From: CAMLOF01 sp966692625
GTDB lineage: Bacteria > Pseudomonadota > Gammaproteobacteria > Burkholderiales > Burkholderiaceae_C
Direction: 5' to 3'
Length of the DNA: 64,000 bases
Assembly (NCBI GenBank): GCA_966692625.1
Contig: CBKZAG010000001.1
Location: 27,223-91,222 of the forward strand
The notes under the pieces were generated by a model. It made no database searches and was not told where the DNA came from. It saw only the letters and a list, made by a program, of their open reading frames with translations. Shown one piece after another: positions 17,103 through 26,147 of this stretch. Positions within the stretch are counted from its first letter, which is position 1. The number at the start of each line of letters is the position of its first letter. The position numbers and the translations under genes are program-made.

Positions 17103-18377
17103 ATGATGCAAAGACGACACAAGCTTCTGGCGCTGTTGAGTGCCACACTTCTGACCGCAGTGCTGCCCCCGGCCGTCGCGCAGGGCGAGACCCGGCTGCG
17201 AGCCTTCGCTGGCGGTTCGGGCCAGCGGCCTGACCTGATGCGCAAGCTGTTCGATCAGTACCAGGCAAAAAACCCCGGCGTCAAGATTGACGTGGAGACA
17301 GGGGGCGCCACCTCGGAACTGCAGCGCCAGTACCTGAGCACGGTGCTCAACGCCAAAGACTCCGCGATTGACCTGTTCATGATCGACATCGTGAACCCGG
17401 CCCAATACGTGGGTGCTGGCTGGATCGAGCCGCTCAACGCCTACCTGGGCGATCCGGCCGTCGCCATGAAACCGTACCTGCCAGCCTATGCGGCCGCAAA
17501 CGTCATCGACGGCAAGATTGCCGCCATGCCGGCATTTGCCGATGCAATGTTCATGTACTACCGGCGCGACCTGCTTGAGAAATACAAGCTGCCTGAGCCG
17601 AAGACATGGGACGAACTGGCCGTTTCGGCGCGCAAGATCCAGCAAGGGGAGGGCGATCCCAATCTGCAGGGGCTGTCCATCCAGGGCGCGCCGATCGAAG
17701 GGGCCGTCTGCACCTTCATGCTTCCCTATTGGAGCCTGGGCAAGGAGCTGAACGACGCGGCCGGCAAGCTGACCCTGGACAAGGCCGCAGCCGCCAAGGG
17801 GCTGAACCAGTGGCTGACGCTGGTTGACCAAGGCGTCATCAAGAAGAACGTCGCCGAGGTCAAGACCCCCGACACGGTCAACGAGTTCAAGGCGGGCCAG
17901 GTGGTATTCGCCATCAACTGGGGCTTTGCGTGGGACCGCTTCAAGGACGACACCGACAGCAAGGTCTCTGGCAAGGTTGGGGTGATGGCTTTGCCCGCCA
18001 TGACCGGTGGCAAGAGCGCGACCTGCGTGGGCGGGTGGCAATGGGCGGTGAGCGCCTTTAGCAAGAACAAGGCCGAAGCGGCCAAGCTGGTGAAGTTCCT
18101 GGCCAGCCCGGAGGCGAGCAAGTTCCTGGCCATTGAGGGCTCGCTGCTGCCAACCGCGATTCCGGTATATGAAGACCCCGAAGTCCAGAAGGCCGTGCCC
18201 TGGTTCAAAGATGCAGCCCCCGTTGTGGTGGCGGGCCGCAGCCGCCCGCAGTCGCGTGATTACGGCCAGGTCAGCGATGTGATACGGACCACGACCAGCG
18301 CGGTGCTGGCACGCACGAAGAAGCCGGACGAAGGTGTGGCTGAAATCGAGGGGCGCCTGCGGCGCGTGATGCGGTGA
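17103..18377 (+). CDS. ABC sugar transporter substrate-binding protein
   Basis: A 424-residue periplasmic receptor of the CUT1 class (bacterial extracellular solute-binding family 1). The N terminus MMQRRHKLLALLSATLLTA leads to a Sec signal peptide with likely cleavage after PAVA-Q (about residue 27). The mature part contains the family features LFDQYQAKNPGVKIDVE and DLFMIDIVNPAQYVGAGWIEPL. Two tandem ATG codons (17103 and 17106) follow GAAGGAGAC. It captures the aldose or glycoside whose oxidation the operon encodes. The following permease gene overlaps its stop if a GTG at 18374 is used. Sugar specificity is unknown. Confidence 0.92.
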   Translation: MMQRRHKLLALLSATLLTAVLPPAVAQGETRLRAFAGGSGQRPDLMRKLFDQYQAKNPGVKIDVETGGATSELQRQYLSTVLNAKDSAIDLFMIDIVNPAQYVGAGWIEPLNAYLGDPAVAMKPYLPAYAAANVIDGKIAAMPAFADAMFMYYRRDLLEKYKLPEPKTWDELAVSARKIQQGEGDPNLQGLSIQGAPIEGAVCTFMLPYWSLGKELNDAAGKLTLDKAAAAKGLNQWLTLVDQGVIKKNVAEVKTPDTVNEFKAGQVVFAINWGFAWDRFKDDTDSKVSGKVGVMALPAMTGGKSATCVGGWQWAVSAFSKNKAEAAKLVKFLASPEASKFLAIEGSLLPTAIPVYEDPEVQKAVPWFKDAAPVVVAGRSRPQSRDYGQVSDVIRTTTSAVLARTKKPDEGVAEIEGRLRRVMR

Positions 18378-18379
18378 AG

Positions 18380-19306
18380 ATGAACGACAGCGGTTTGGCT
18401 GGGCACGAGGCACGCATGAGCACATTCGAACGGCTGAAGGACCCGAGCGACAAGGCCCTGGCCTTCATGCTGCTCGCGCCTGCCTTCGTGCTGCTGGCCC
18501 TGATTGTGGTCTACCCGATAGGGCGGCTGATCTGGAACAGCTTCTTCGATCTGCGCCTGTCGGGGGGAACTGGCGCACAGTTCGTCGGCCTGGAAAACTA
18601 CGTGATGGTGCTGCAGGACCATGACTTCTGGAATGCGACCTGGAACACGGTTCTCATCACGCTGATCACCGTGCCTGGCGCACTGGTGGCCGGGCTGGGT
18701 CTGGCCCTGCTGGCCAACCTGCCGTTCAGGCGCCAGTGGCCGGTGCGCCTGGCGCTGTTGCTGCCGTGGGCCCTGCCGCTGGCGTTTGCGGGTCTGATCT
18801 TCGCGTGGTTCTTTCACTCCGAATATGGCGTGGTCAACGACGTCGCTCGCCGCCTGGGCCAGTCGGAGCCTCGGATGTGGCTGCTGGAACCCGATTGGGC
18901 ATTCGCGGCGATCTGCCTGACGATCATCTGGAAGACCAGCTCCTTCATGGCGTTGATCCTGCTGGCGGGCCTGCAGATGATCCCGAAGTCTCTGTACGAA
19001 GCAGCAGAGGTGGACGGCGCATCCAAATGGCAACAGTTCTGGCAGATCACGATCCCGATGCTGATGCCATCGATCATCGTCGCGCTGATCTTCCGCACCA
19101 TCACGGCGCTGCAGACTTTTGACATCCCGTACACGATGACCAAGGGCGGTCCGGGCAACGCAACCGAAACCCTGGCCATGCTGATCCACAAGACAACGAT
19201 CGACTACCTCGACGTTGGCTACGGCTCGACGCTGGCGGTGTTCATGTTTGTGCTGTCGCTGTTCGTGACCGGCTTTTACCTCAAGCGCATAGGACGCAAC
19301 GCATGA
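18380..19306 (+). CDS. ABC sugar transporter permease (MalF/UgpA type)
   Basis: A 308-residue inner-membrane subunit with six predicted transmembrane helices, the first at about residues 27-50. The EAA loop that contacts the ATPase is seen in LYEAAEVDGASKWQQFWQITIP near residue 210. The start is uncertain between GTG 18374, ATG 18380 and ATG 18416; I list 18380, while GTG 18374 would overlap the receptor stop (GTGA). The second permease begins inside its stop codon (ATGA at 19303). It pairs with that protein to form the translocation pore of the CUT1 importer. Confidence 0.9.
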   Translation: MNDSGLAGHEARMSTFERLKDPSDKALAFMLLAPAFVLLALIVVYPIGRLIWNSFFDLRLSGGTGAQFVGLENYVMVLQDHDFWNATWNTVLITLITVPGALVAGLGLALLANLPFRRQWPVRLALLLPWALPLAFAGLIFAWFFHSEYGVVNDVARRLGQSEPRMWLLEPDWAFAAICLTIIWKTSSFMALILLAGLQMIPKSLYEAAEVDGASKWQQFWQITIPMLMPSIIVALIFRTITALQTFDIPYTMTKGGPGNATETLAMLIHKTTIDYLDVGYGSTLAVFMFVLSLFVTGFYLKRIGRNA

Positions 19307-20133
19307 ACAAGCTCTTCGAGGGGCGCTCGCTGCGCCTGATCGCTGCCGGGATCGTCGTGGTCAACGGCTTCTTCCCGGCCGTGTGGATCCTGCTGACTTC
19401 GCTCAAGACCGAGGCGGAGCTGGTGAGCAAGCCCATCACCTACCTGCCGCACCAGTTGGTGCTGTCGAACTACGTGCAGGCGTTCACCGACCAGCCGCTG
19501 CTCAAGTACCTGGGCAACAGCTTGATCGTCGCTGTGCTGTCCACCCTGGTGGCACTCACGGTTGCTGCGTTTGCGGCCTACGCCATTGCCCGGCTGAACC
19601 TCCGGCACCGGCAGCTGATCCTGACCTGCATCGTTGCATCCAGCATGTTCCCGCTGGTGACGCTGCTGGTGCCGATCTTCGAGACCATGCGCAACCTCAA
19701 CCTGCTCAACACCTACACCGCCCTGGTCTTGCCTTACACGGTGTTGAGCTTGCCCGTCTGCACCTTGGTCTTGGTGAGCTTCTTTCAAAGCATCCCGAAA
19801 GACCTTGAGAACGCAGCCATGATCGACGGCTGCACCCGCATCGGCGCGTTGTGGCGCGTGGTCGTGCCGCTGGCAGCGCCTGGGGTGTTCACGGCAGGCA
19901 TTCTGGCTTTCGTCAATGCATGGGACGAATTCCTGCTCGCGCTCTCGCTGAACGCCAGCGCCGGAATGCGCACGCTCCCGGTGGGCATCTCACTGTACCA
20001 GGGGGAATTCACCTTCCCATGGCCAGTCATTTCGGCGGCGCTCGTGGTGGCCATCGTGCCCATCGCGGTGCTGATCGCCTTGTTCCAGGAACGCGTGGTA
20101 GGCGGGCTGACCCAGGGCGGCCTCAAAGGCTGA
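19303..20133 (+). CDS. ABC sugar transporter permease (MalG/UgpE type)
   Basis: The 276-residue partner permease, six transmembrane helices, with its EAA-like loop DLENAAMIDGCTRIGALWRVVVPLA (core ENAAMIDGCTRIGALWRVV) near residue 170. The ATG overlaps the stop of the preceding permease gene. A 48-bp gap separates it from the dehydrogenase gene, which has its own ribosome site. Together with the genes from 16013 it completes a sugar importer for the oxidative pathway. Confidence 0.92.
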   Translation: MNKLFEGRSLRLIAAGIVVVNGFFPAVWILLTSLKTEAELVSKPITYLPHQLVLSNYVQAFTDQPLLKYLGNSLIVAVLSTLVALTVAAFAAYAIARLNLRHRQLILTCIVASSMFPLVTLLVPIFETMRNLNLLNTYTALVLPYTVLSLPVCTLVLVSFFQSIPKDLENAAMIDGCTRIGALWRVVVPLAAPGVFTAGILAFVNAWDEFLLALSLNASAGMRTLPVGISLYQGEFTFPWPVISAALVVAIVPIAVLIALFQERVVGGLTQGGLKG

Positions 20134-20181
20134 GCCCACACCTACCCAATTCATCAACACGGTAAGAGACAGAGGAAAACC

Positions 20182-21297
20182 ATGTCGCAAACACTTCGTT
20201 ACGGCATCATTGGCTGCGGCAGCATGGGCCGCGAACATATCGAGAACCTGCGTGCCATGGGGGGTGCGGAAGTCACAGCCATTGCCGACCCCCACGGCCC
20301 CAGCCGCGAGGCAGCGCTGGCCATACTGCCCCCTGGCGTACAGGTGTTCGAACACTACCAGCCACTGCTCGACAGCGGTCTGTGCGACGCTGTAGTGATT
20401 GCGACACCCAACTTCACGCACATCGAAATCATGCGCGCCGCGCTGCAGACGGAGCTGCACATTCTGGTCGAGAAGCCATTGGTGACGCGCATTGAGGATG
20501 GGCTGGAGATGATGTCCCTGGCCAGCCGCCGCAAGGCCATGGTGTGGGTGGCGCAGGAATACCGCTACATGCCGCCAGTGGCCGAGATGATTCGCATGGC
20601 ACACGAAGGCGCCATTGGGCGGCTCCACCAGGTTGCGATCCGCGAGCACCGCGAGCCCTTTTACCCCAAGGTGGGCGACTGGAACCGGTTCAGCGCCAAC
20701 ACCGGCGGCACCCTGGTCGAGAAATGCTGCCACTACTTCAACCTCATGGACCTGATCCTGCGCGAAAAACCCGTGCGCGTGTTCGCATCGGGCGGTCAGC
20801 GTGTCAACCACCTGAACGAAGAGTACGGCGGCCGCAGACCCGACATCCTGGACAGCGCCTACGTGATCGTGGAATACGGCAGCGGTGCGCGCGCCATGCT
20901 GGACCTGTGCATGTTCGCCGAGAACTCGATCGACAACGAACACATCGTGGTGGTCGGCGATGAGGGCAAGCTGGAGTCACTGCTGCCTTCTCTGACGCTG
21001 CGCTACGGCCGCCGCGAAGACTGGGGCCGTCGTGAAGTGTGGGGGCAGCCTTCAGGCACTGGCAAGGGCGTGGCAGTGCGCCGCGTCTGGGACACCAACA
21101 TCAAGTACCCCGGTCAGCATTTCGGTGCTTCGTATATCGAACACCAGCATTTCTCGGACGCAATACGCCACGGCAGGCCAGCGGAAGTCACCTTGGAGGA
21201 GGGCTTGCGCAGCGTCGCAACAGGACTGGCTGCCCACCGCAGCATCGAGCTCGGCCGAGCTGTCGAACTCAGCGAAGTCCTGCCGGCCGGTTGGTGA
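20182..21297 (+). CDS. Gfo/Idh/MocA family oxidoreductase
   Basis: A 371-residue NAD(P)-dependent dehydrogenase with an N-terminal Rossmann fold (GIIGCGSMGREHIENL, about residues 8-23) and the family EKP motif (LVEKPLVTR, about residue 97), followed by the GFO/IDH/MocA C-terminal domain. Members oxidise sugars or inositols, often at C1 or C3. Within this operon it is one of two candidates (with the SDR at 23080) for the first oxidation of the imported sugar, or it may adjust an epimeric or keto-sugar form. AGAGGAAAA precedes the ATG. Substrate is not deducible from sequence. Confidence 0.88.
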   Translation: MSQTLRYGIIGCGSMGREHIENLRAMGGAEVTAIADPHGPSREAALAILPPGVQVFEHYQPLLDSGLCDAVVIATPNFTHIEIMRAALQTELHILVEKPLVTRIEDGLEMMSLASRRKAMVWVAQEYRYMPPVAEMIRMAHEGAIGRLHQVAIREHREPFYPKVGDWNRFSANTGGTLVEKCCHYFNLMDLILREKPVRVFASGGQRVNHLNEEYGGRRPDILDSAYVIVEYGSGARAMLDLCMFAENSIDNEHIVVVGDEGKLESLLPSLTLRYGRREDWGRREVWGQPSGTGKGVAVRRVWDTNIKYPGQHFGASYIEHQHFSDAIRHGRPAEVTLEEGLRSVATGLAAHRSIELGRAVELSEVLPAGW

Positions 21298-21317
21298 GCC
21301 CGGCAGACGTTTGCGCG

Positions 21318-22190
21318 ATGGACAGCATCAACCAGGGGCACACGCTCATTGCAGGGGATCTGCGTGCCGTGGTGCGGGCGGACCTGGGTGGCAGCCTGGC
21401 CGGTCTGTGGCACGGCCAAACCCCTGTGTTGCGCTCCGTCGAGGCCGCCGCGCTGCAGGGGCCGCGTCAGTCGGCCTGTTTTCCGCTCATACCCTATTCG
21501 AACCGGCTGGGCTGGCGCCGCTTCATGTGGCAGGGGCATGAATACACCACGGCGCCGAATTTTGAAGGCAGCCCGCATTCATTGCATGGTGTGGGCTGGC
21601 AACGGCCATGGCAGGCGGTGGTCTGCACCAGCAGTGCCATGACCCTGCGCATGCGACACCTGCCTGACGCCGATTGGCCATTTGCGTTCGATGCCGAACA
21701 GCGCCTGGTGCTCACGCCCCGGTCGTTGCGCATGGAACTCGACATGACCAACACGGACAAGGTGCCTCAACCGGCAGGGCTGGGCTGGCACCCTTACTTC
21801 CCCAAGCGAGCCGCGAGCTGCGTGGACATACGCGTCAACAGCCGCTGGGAAGCCGATGCCACGTTGCTGCCGACGCACGCCGTCGATCAACCGGCGTTGC
21901 GGGGCAGGGTGGACGCGATGAACTTCGACCACTGCTTTGGCGGCTGGAATGGCACGGCGCTGATCGAGGACGCGGAACTGATGGTTCGGCTGTCGGCCAG
22001 TGTGCCGTGGCTGGTCGTCTTCACCCCGCCCGCCCAGCCTCACTTCTGCGTCGAGCCAGTCAGCCACGTGAACGACGCCATCCACGCGCCGGATCCGGCC
22101 GCGCACGGGCTGGTGACCTTGCCCCCGGGCAAAACGCTGAGTGCCTGGATGACCCTGGACATCGAACCCCAAGCAAGGAGCGCGTCTTGA
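21318..22190 (+). CDS. Aldose 1-epimerase (mutarotase) family protein
   Basis: A 290-residue galactose-mutarotase-like protein. The beta-supersandwich signatures include PLIPYSNRLGWRRF (about residue 60), LHGVGWQRPW with the catalytic-type His (about 90), GLGWHPYFPK (about 155) and the C-terminal block VFTPPAQPHFCVEPVSHVND. It would speed interconversion of alpha and beta anomers, delivering the form the dehydrogenase uses. I place the start at ATG 21318; an in-frame GTG at 21294 overlapping the upstream stop would add eight residues. Its stop overlaps the TTG start of the lactonase gene, which indicates tight coupling. Confidence 0.85.
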   Translation: MDSINQGHTLIAGDLRAVVRADLGGSLAGLWHGQTPVLRSVEAAALQGPRQSACFPLIPYSNRLGWRRFMWQGHEYTTAPNFEGSPHSLHGVGWQRPWQAVVCTSSAMTLRMRHLPDADWPFAFDAEQRLVLTPRSLRMELDMTNTDKVPQPAGLGWHPYFPKRAASCVDIRVNSRWEADATLLPTHAVDQPALRGRVDAMNFDHCFGGWNGTALIEDAELMVRLSASVPWLVVFTPPAQPHFCVEPVSHVNDAIHAPDPAAHGLVTLPPGKTLSAWMTLDIEPQARSAS

Positions 22191-23083
22191 ACATCGAACC
22201 CCTGCCGGTTGCAGCCAGCCTGCTTGGCGAGTCGCCGCTGTGGCATCCACTGGAAAAAACGCTTTACTGGTGCGACATACCCGGCCGCCGGCTGCACCGC
22301 TACGACCCGGCCAACGGCCAGCACACCGAGTGGGACTTTGAGCACGACCTGGGGTGTTGCGCCGCGTGCGACGACGGCACCCTCATCGTCGCCCAGCGTG
22401 ACGGGCTGATTCGGCTCAACCCTGCTGACGGGACGCGCTCATTGCTGGCACGTGCTCCCTACGACACGGCGGTAGAACGCTTCAACGACGGCAAGACCGA
22501 CGCCCAAGGGCGTTTTTGGGTAGGCACCATCTACGAGCCGCGCGACGCTGCCCGGGCATCACTCTACCGGCTGGACGCCGGTGGGCTGCAGCAGGTGGCG
22601 GACGGCATCACCACCAGCAACGGCCTGGCCTGGAGCCCGGACGGGCGCACCATGTACTGGGCCGATACCAAGGCCCATCAAATCACCGCCTGGGACTTCG
22701 ACCCCGGCACAGGTATGCCGTCAAACCGCCGTCTTTACGCGGCATTCGCCACACCCGAGGCAGATGCGTCCCCAGACAACTACGGGGGGCGGCCCGACGG
22801 CGCCGCAGTTGATGCCGAGGGCTGCTACTGGGTGGCGATGTTCGAGGGCGCCCGGATCTTGCGGCTGTCGCCCCAGGGTGAAGTTCTGCAGACCGTCAGA
22901 CTGCCCGTGCACTGCCCGACGATGCCGTGCTTCGGCGGCCCGGACTTGCGCACCCTCTACATCACCACCGCGCGCGACAAGCGGCCTGCGGCGGAACTGG
23001 CAGCCATGCCCCTGTCCGGCCGCGTGCTTCAGATGCGCGTGGACGTTCCCGGATTGCCTGCAAACCTTGTGAGAACATCATGA
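22187..23083 (+). CDS. SMP-30/gluconolactonase family lactonase
   Basis: A 298-residue six-bladed beta-propeller lactonase of the SMP-30/regucalcin family. Expected metal ligands are visible: Glu in LLGESPLWHP (about residue 15), Asn in RFNDGKTDAQGRFWVG (about 101), Asn in ITTSNGLAWSPDG (about 150) and Asp in GRPDGAAVDAEG (about 205). It hydrolyses the aldonolactone produced by the sugar dehydrogenase to the aldonate that the dehydratase uses. The start is a TTG at 22187 with AAGGAG at 22175-22180, overlapping the mutarotase stop; homology begins exactly there. Its own stop overlaps the SDR start (ATGA). Confidence 0.9.
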   Translation: MNIEPLPVAASLLGESPLWHPLEKTLYWCDIPGRRLHRYDPANGQHTEWDFEHDLGCCAACDDGTLIVAQRDGLIRLNPADGTRSLLARAPYDTAVERFNDGKTDAQGRFWVGTIYEPRDAARASLYRLDAGGLQQVADGITTSNGLAWSPDGRTMYWADTKAHQITAWDFDPGTGMPSNRRLYAAFATPEADASPDNYGGRPDGAAVDAEGCYWVAMFEGARILRLSPQGEVLQTVRLPVHCPTMPCFGGPDLRTLYITTARDKRPAAELAAMPLSGRVLQMRVDVPGLPANLVRTS

Positions 23084-23862
23084 CCATCACACTTTATCCA
23101 TCGCTCAAGGACCGCGTCGTCTTCATTTCCGGCGGCAGTTCGGGCATCGGCGCCGAACTCGTGCGGGCTTTTGCCGCACAGGGCGCAAAGGTGGCCTTCT
23201 GCGGCCTGCGCGCCGACGGGGGCCAGGCGCTCGTCGAGGAAGTCACAGCGGCGGGGCACGCCGAACCGTGGTTCGCCCCTTGCGACGTGCGCGACGTGGC
23301 GGCCTACCAGGCACTGCTGGCCGACGTGGCCAAGCGCCTCGGGCCGGTACGCGTTCTCGTCAACAACGCCGGCCGCGACGACCGCCACACGATGGAGGAG
23401 GTCACACCAGAATACTGGGACGAGCGGCTGGCGCTGAACCTCAAGCACTACTTCTTTGCGATCCAGGCGGTCGCCCCTGGAATGGCCGAGGCCGGCGGTG
23501 GATCGATCATCAACATGGGATCGGTTTCGTGGATGCGCGGGCGGCCCAACCTTGTGGGATACACCACCGCGAAGGCGGGCATTCTCGGCCTCACCCGGAC
23601 CTTGGCGCGTGAACTGGGCGGGCGAAACATCCGTGTCAACGCCATCGTGCCGGGCGCCATCGTCACGGAACGCCAGACGACGCTGCACCGCGATCCAGAC
23701 GCCGACCGCGCTTTTCTGGATGCGCAGTGCCTCAAGGTCCGGCTGTATCCCGAGCATGTTGCGCGGCCCACGCTGTTCCTGGCAGCCGACGACAGCGACG
23801 GCATGACCGGGCAGCACGTGCTGGTGGACGCCGGCATTGCGCAGCAGTCCATCGTGTCGTGA
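23080..23862 (+). CDS. Short-chain dehydrogenase/reductase (probable sugar 1-dehydrogenase)
   Basis: A 260-residue classical SDR. The cofactor motif is SGGSSGIGAEL (about residue 17), followed by NNAG (about 92), the catalytic Ser in MGSVSWMRG (about 147) and the YTTAKAG Tyr/Lys pair (about 160-164). In comparable gene clusters such enzymes oxidise an aldose (arabinose, galactose, fucose, xylose) to its lactone, or a deoxy-keto acid. With a lactonase immediately upstream the first role is more likely here; that is inference. ATG at 23080 overlaps the lactonase stop by four bases. The aldehyde dehydrogenase follows 11 bp downstream. Confidence 0.88.
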   Translation: MTITLYPSLKDRVVFISGGSSGIGAELVRAFAAQGAKVAFCGLRADGGQALVEEVTAAGHAEPWFAPCDVRDVAAYQALLADVAKRLGPVRVLVNNAGRDDRHTMEEVTPEYWDERLALNLKHYFFAIQAVAPGMAEAGGGSIINMGSVSWMRGRPNLVGYTTAKAGILGLTRTLARELGGRNIRVNAIVPGAIVTERQTTLHRDPDADRAFLDAQCLKVRLYPEHVARPTLFLAADDSDGMTGQHVLVDAGIAQQSIVS

Positions 23863-23873
23863 GCGGGGGAGCC

Positions 23874-25355
23874 ATGAACCAACGTACAGATTCACCGCTG
23901 GCGCAGCTGGCCGACGCTACGCTGCTGCGCTTCGACGCATTGATCGGAGGCACGTGGACAGCGGGCGGCGCACGCTTTCCCGTCGTGGACCCGGCCACCG
24001 GCATCACACTGGCCGAAGTGGCCAACCTGGGGCATGAGGAGGCGCAGGAGGCCATTGCGGCCGCCGATCGCGCCGGGCCCGCCTGGCGTGCCCAGACCGC
24101 CAAGCAGCGGGCAGCCGTCTTGCAGCGCTGGGCGGCGCTCTTGCATGCGCACGCCGATGACCTTGCCCGCATCATGACGGCCGAGCAAGGCAAGCCGCTG
24201 GCCGAAGCCCGGGCCGAGATCGGCTTTGGGGCCAGTTTCATTGAATGGTTTGCCGAGGAGTCCCGGCGGGTCTACGGCGAGACGATCCCGACCACCGACA
24301 CGGACAAACGCTACCTCGTGATCCGCCAGCCCATCGGCGTATGCGCGGCGATCACCCCCTGGAACTTCCCGGTCGCAATGATCACCCGCAAGGTTGCACC
24401 GGCTCTTGCCGCGGGGTGCACGGTGGTTGTCAAACCTGCGGAGCAGACCCCCTTGTGCGCCCTGGCCGTGGCAGAACTGGGACGCCGCGCCGGTTTGCCG
24501 GACGGGGTGCTCAACGTCGTGACGGGGGACGGCGAACACTCCATCGCCATTGGCCGTGCCCTGTGTGAACACGACATGGTTCGACACCTCTCCTTCACCG
24601 GAAGCACCGAGGTTGGCCGAATCCTGATGCAGCAATGCGCACCCACGATCAAGAAGCTGTCGCTGGAGCTGGGCGGAAATGCACCGTTCATCGTGTTTGA
24701 CGATGCCGACCTTGACGCGGCCGTCGAAGGAGCTTTGATCAGCAAGTTCCGCAACGCTGGGCAAACCTGTGTCTGTGCAAACCGCCTGTACGTACAAGCC
24801 GGTGTGTACGACCGTTTCGTACAGAAGCTGGCGGCCAGAGCGGGCGAGATCCGGGTTGGCAACGGGTTTGACGATGGGGTGCAGCAGGGGCCGCTGATCG
24901 ATGCAGATGCGCTGACCAAGGTTGAGATGCACGTTGCCGACGCCACAGCCAAAGGTGCGCGCGTGGTTGTGGGCGGCGAGCGCACCGGCGTGAACAGCTA
25001 CGCGCCCACCGTGCTGGCGGAGGCGAACGACGCCATGTTGTGCGCCCGCGAGGAGACTTTCGGCCCCGTCGCGCCGGTGTTCCGCTTCGATACGGAGGCC
25101 GAGGTCATCGCGCTCGCGAACGCGACCGAGTTCGGCTTGGCCAGCTACTTTTTCAGCCGCGACCTTGGCCGCATCTTCCGTGTCGGCGAAGCGCTGGAAT
25201 ACGGCATGGTGGGGGTCAACACGGGCTTGATCTCGACGGCGGAGGTACCGTTCGGGGGCGTCAAACAGTCGGGACTTGGGCGTGAAGGCTCCCGCCACGG
25301 CATGGACGAGTACCTGGAGACCAAGTACCTGTGCCTTGCAGGCATCGCCGCCTGA
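23874..25355 (+). CDS. NAD(P)-dependent aldehyde dehydrogenase
   Basis: A 493-residue aldehyde dehydrogenase resembling the succinate-semialdehyde dehydrogenase group. It has the cofactor region PWNFPVAMITRK (about residue 165), general base Glu in LELGGNAP (about 266) and catalytic Cys in GNAGQTCVCANR (about 300). In the pathway it would oxidise the aldehyde released by the HpcH/HpaI aldolase (glycolaldehyde or lactaldehyde), or alternatively 2,5-dioxopentanoate if the route runs without aldol cleavage. The start at 23874 is set by homology; the open frame continues upstream inside the SDR gene. Ribosome site GGGGGA is close. Confidence 0.9.
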   Translation: MNQRTDSPLAQLADATLLRFDALIGGTWTAGGARFPVVDPATGITLAEVANLGHEEAQEAIAAADRAGPAWRAQTAKQRAAVLQRWAALLHAHADDLARIMTAEQGKPLAEARAEIGFGASFIEWFAEESRRVYGETIPTTDTDKRYLVIRQPIGVCAAITPWNFPVAMITRKVAPALAAGCTVVVKPAEQTPLCALAVAELGRRAGLPDGVLNVVTGDGEHSIAIGRALCEHDMVRHLSFTGSTEVGRILMQQCAPTIKKLSLELGGNAPFIVFDDADLDAAVEGALISKFRNAGQTCVCANRLYVQAGVYDRFVQKLAARAGEIRVGNGFDDGVQQGPLIDADALTKVEMHVADATAKGARVVVGGERTGVNSYAPTVLAEANDAMLCAREETFGPVAPVFRFDTEAEVIALANATEFGLASYFFSRDLGRIFRVGEALEYGMVGVNTGLISTAEVPFGGVKQSGLGREGSRHGMDEYLETKYLCLAGIAA

Positions 25356-25367
25356 GCGTGACATGGC

Positions 25368-26147
25368 ATGTCATCCATGACACTGCTGCAGCATGCAGCT
25401 TACCTGGCTTGCGTGGCCGCCGCCTGTTATGTACAGAACCTGACGGGTTTTGCGTTTGGCCTCGTCTTGCTGGGTCTGGCGGGGCTGACCGAGGTGGCGG
25501 CCCTGCCTGACGTGACCAACGTCGTCAGTGTTCTGGTTCTGGTCAACGCGATCGGGCTGTTCCGCTCGTCCCGCCCTCAATTCGACCGCGACGCCATGGT
25601 CCCGGTCATGGCGACTTCCTTGCCGGGCGTGCTGGGCGGTGTCTTGCTGCTCGGCTGGCTGGGCGACAACGTGGTGGTGGTCCTCGAACTGCTCCTGGGG
25701 CTGACGATCTTTGTCTGCGCCGGTGTGCTGCTGTTCGAGGCGAAAGCGCGGCCTGCGCGGTCGTCGCGGGCCAGCTTCGCGGGCGTCGGCCTGGTGTCCG
25801 GGGTGCTGGGCGGTCTGTTTTCCACGGCCGGCCCTCCGCTGGTATTCCACTTCTACCGGCAACCGCTTCCTTTTCGCGTGATTCGCGACACGCTGGTGGC
25901 CATCTTTGCCGTGAACGCGGTGGTGCGGCTGGCCCTGATGGCAGGCACAGGTCGTTTCGGCAGCGACGCTCTGTGGCTCAGCATCGAGGCCGTGCCCTTG
26001 GTGTTGCTGCAGACGCGCTTGATGGCCCGCTGGCCGCCGCGGTGGCAGCCCCGGACGATCAAGCTTGTGGTCTGCGTGCTCCTGGTGTTCGTTGCTGCAG
26101 GGCTTGTGGTTCCTGCACTGCAGACGGTTTGGGCGCGGAGCCTTTGA
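25368..26147 (+). CDS. TauE/SafE family permease
   Basis: A 259-residue, strongly hydrophobic protein with about eight transmembrane segments and the TauE/SafE family blocks NLTGFAFGLVLLGLAGL near residue 25 and GLVSGVLGGLFSTAGPPLVF near residue 145. Family members export sulfite, sulfoacetate or other small anions. As the last gene of the sugar operon, 12 bp after the aldehyde dehydrogenase, it may export an acidic end product, but the family is broad and this is a guess. Its last 89 bp overlap the 3' end of the convergent MFS gene. Confidence 0.8.
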   Translation: MSSMTLLQHAAYLACVAAACYVQNLTGFAFGLVLLGLAGLTEVAALPDVTNVVSVLVLVNAIGLFRSSRPQFDRDAMVPVMATSLPGVLGGVLLLGWLGDNVVVVLELLLGLTIFVCAGVLLFEAKARPARSSRASFAGVGLVSGVLGGLFSTAGPPLVFHFYRQPLPFRVIRDTLVAIFAVNAVVRLALMAGTGRFGSDALWLSIEAVPLVLLQTRLMARWPPRWQPRTIKLVVCVLLVFVAAGLVVPALQTVWARSL

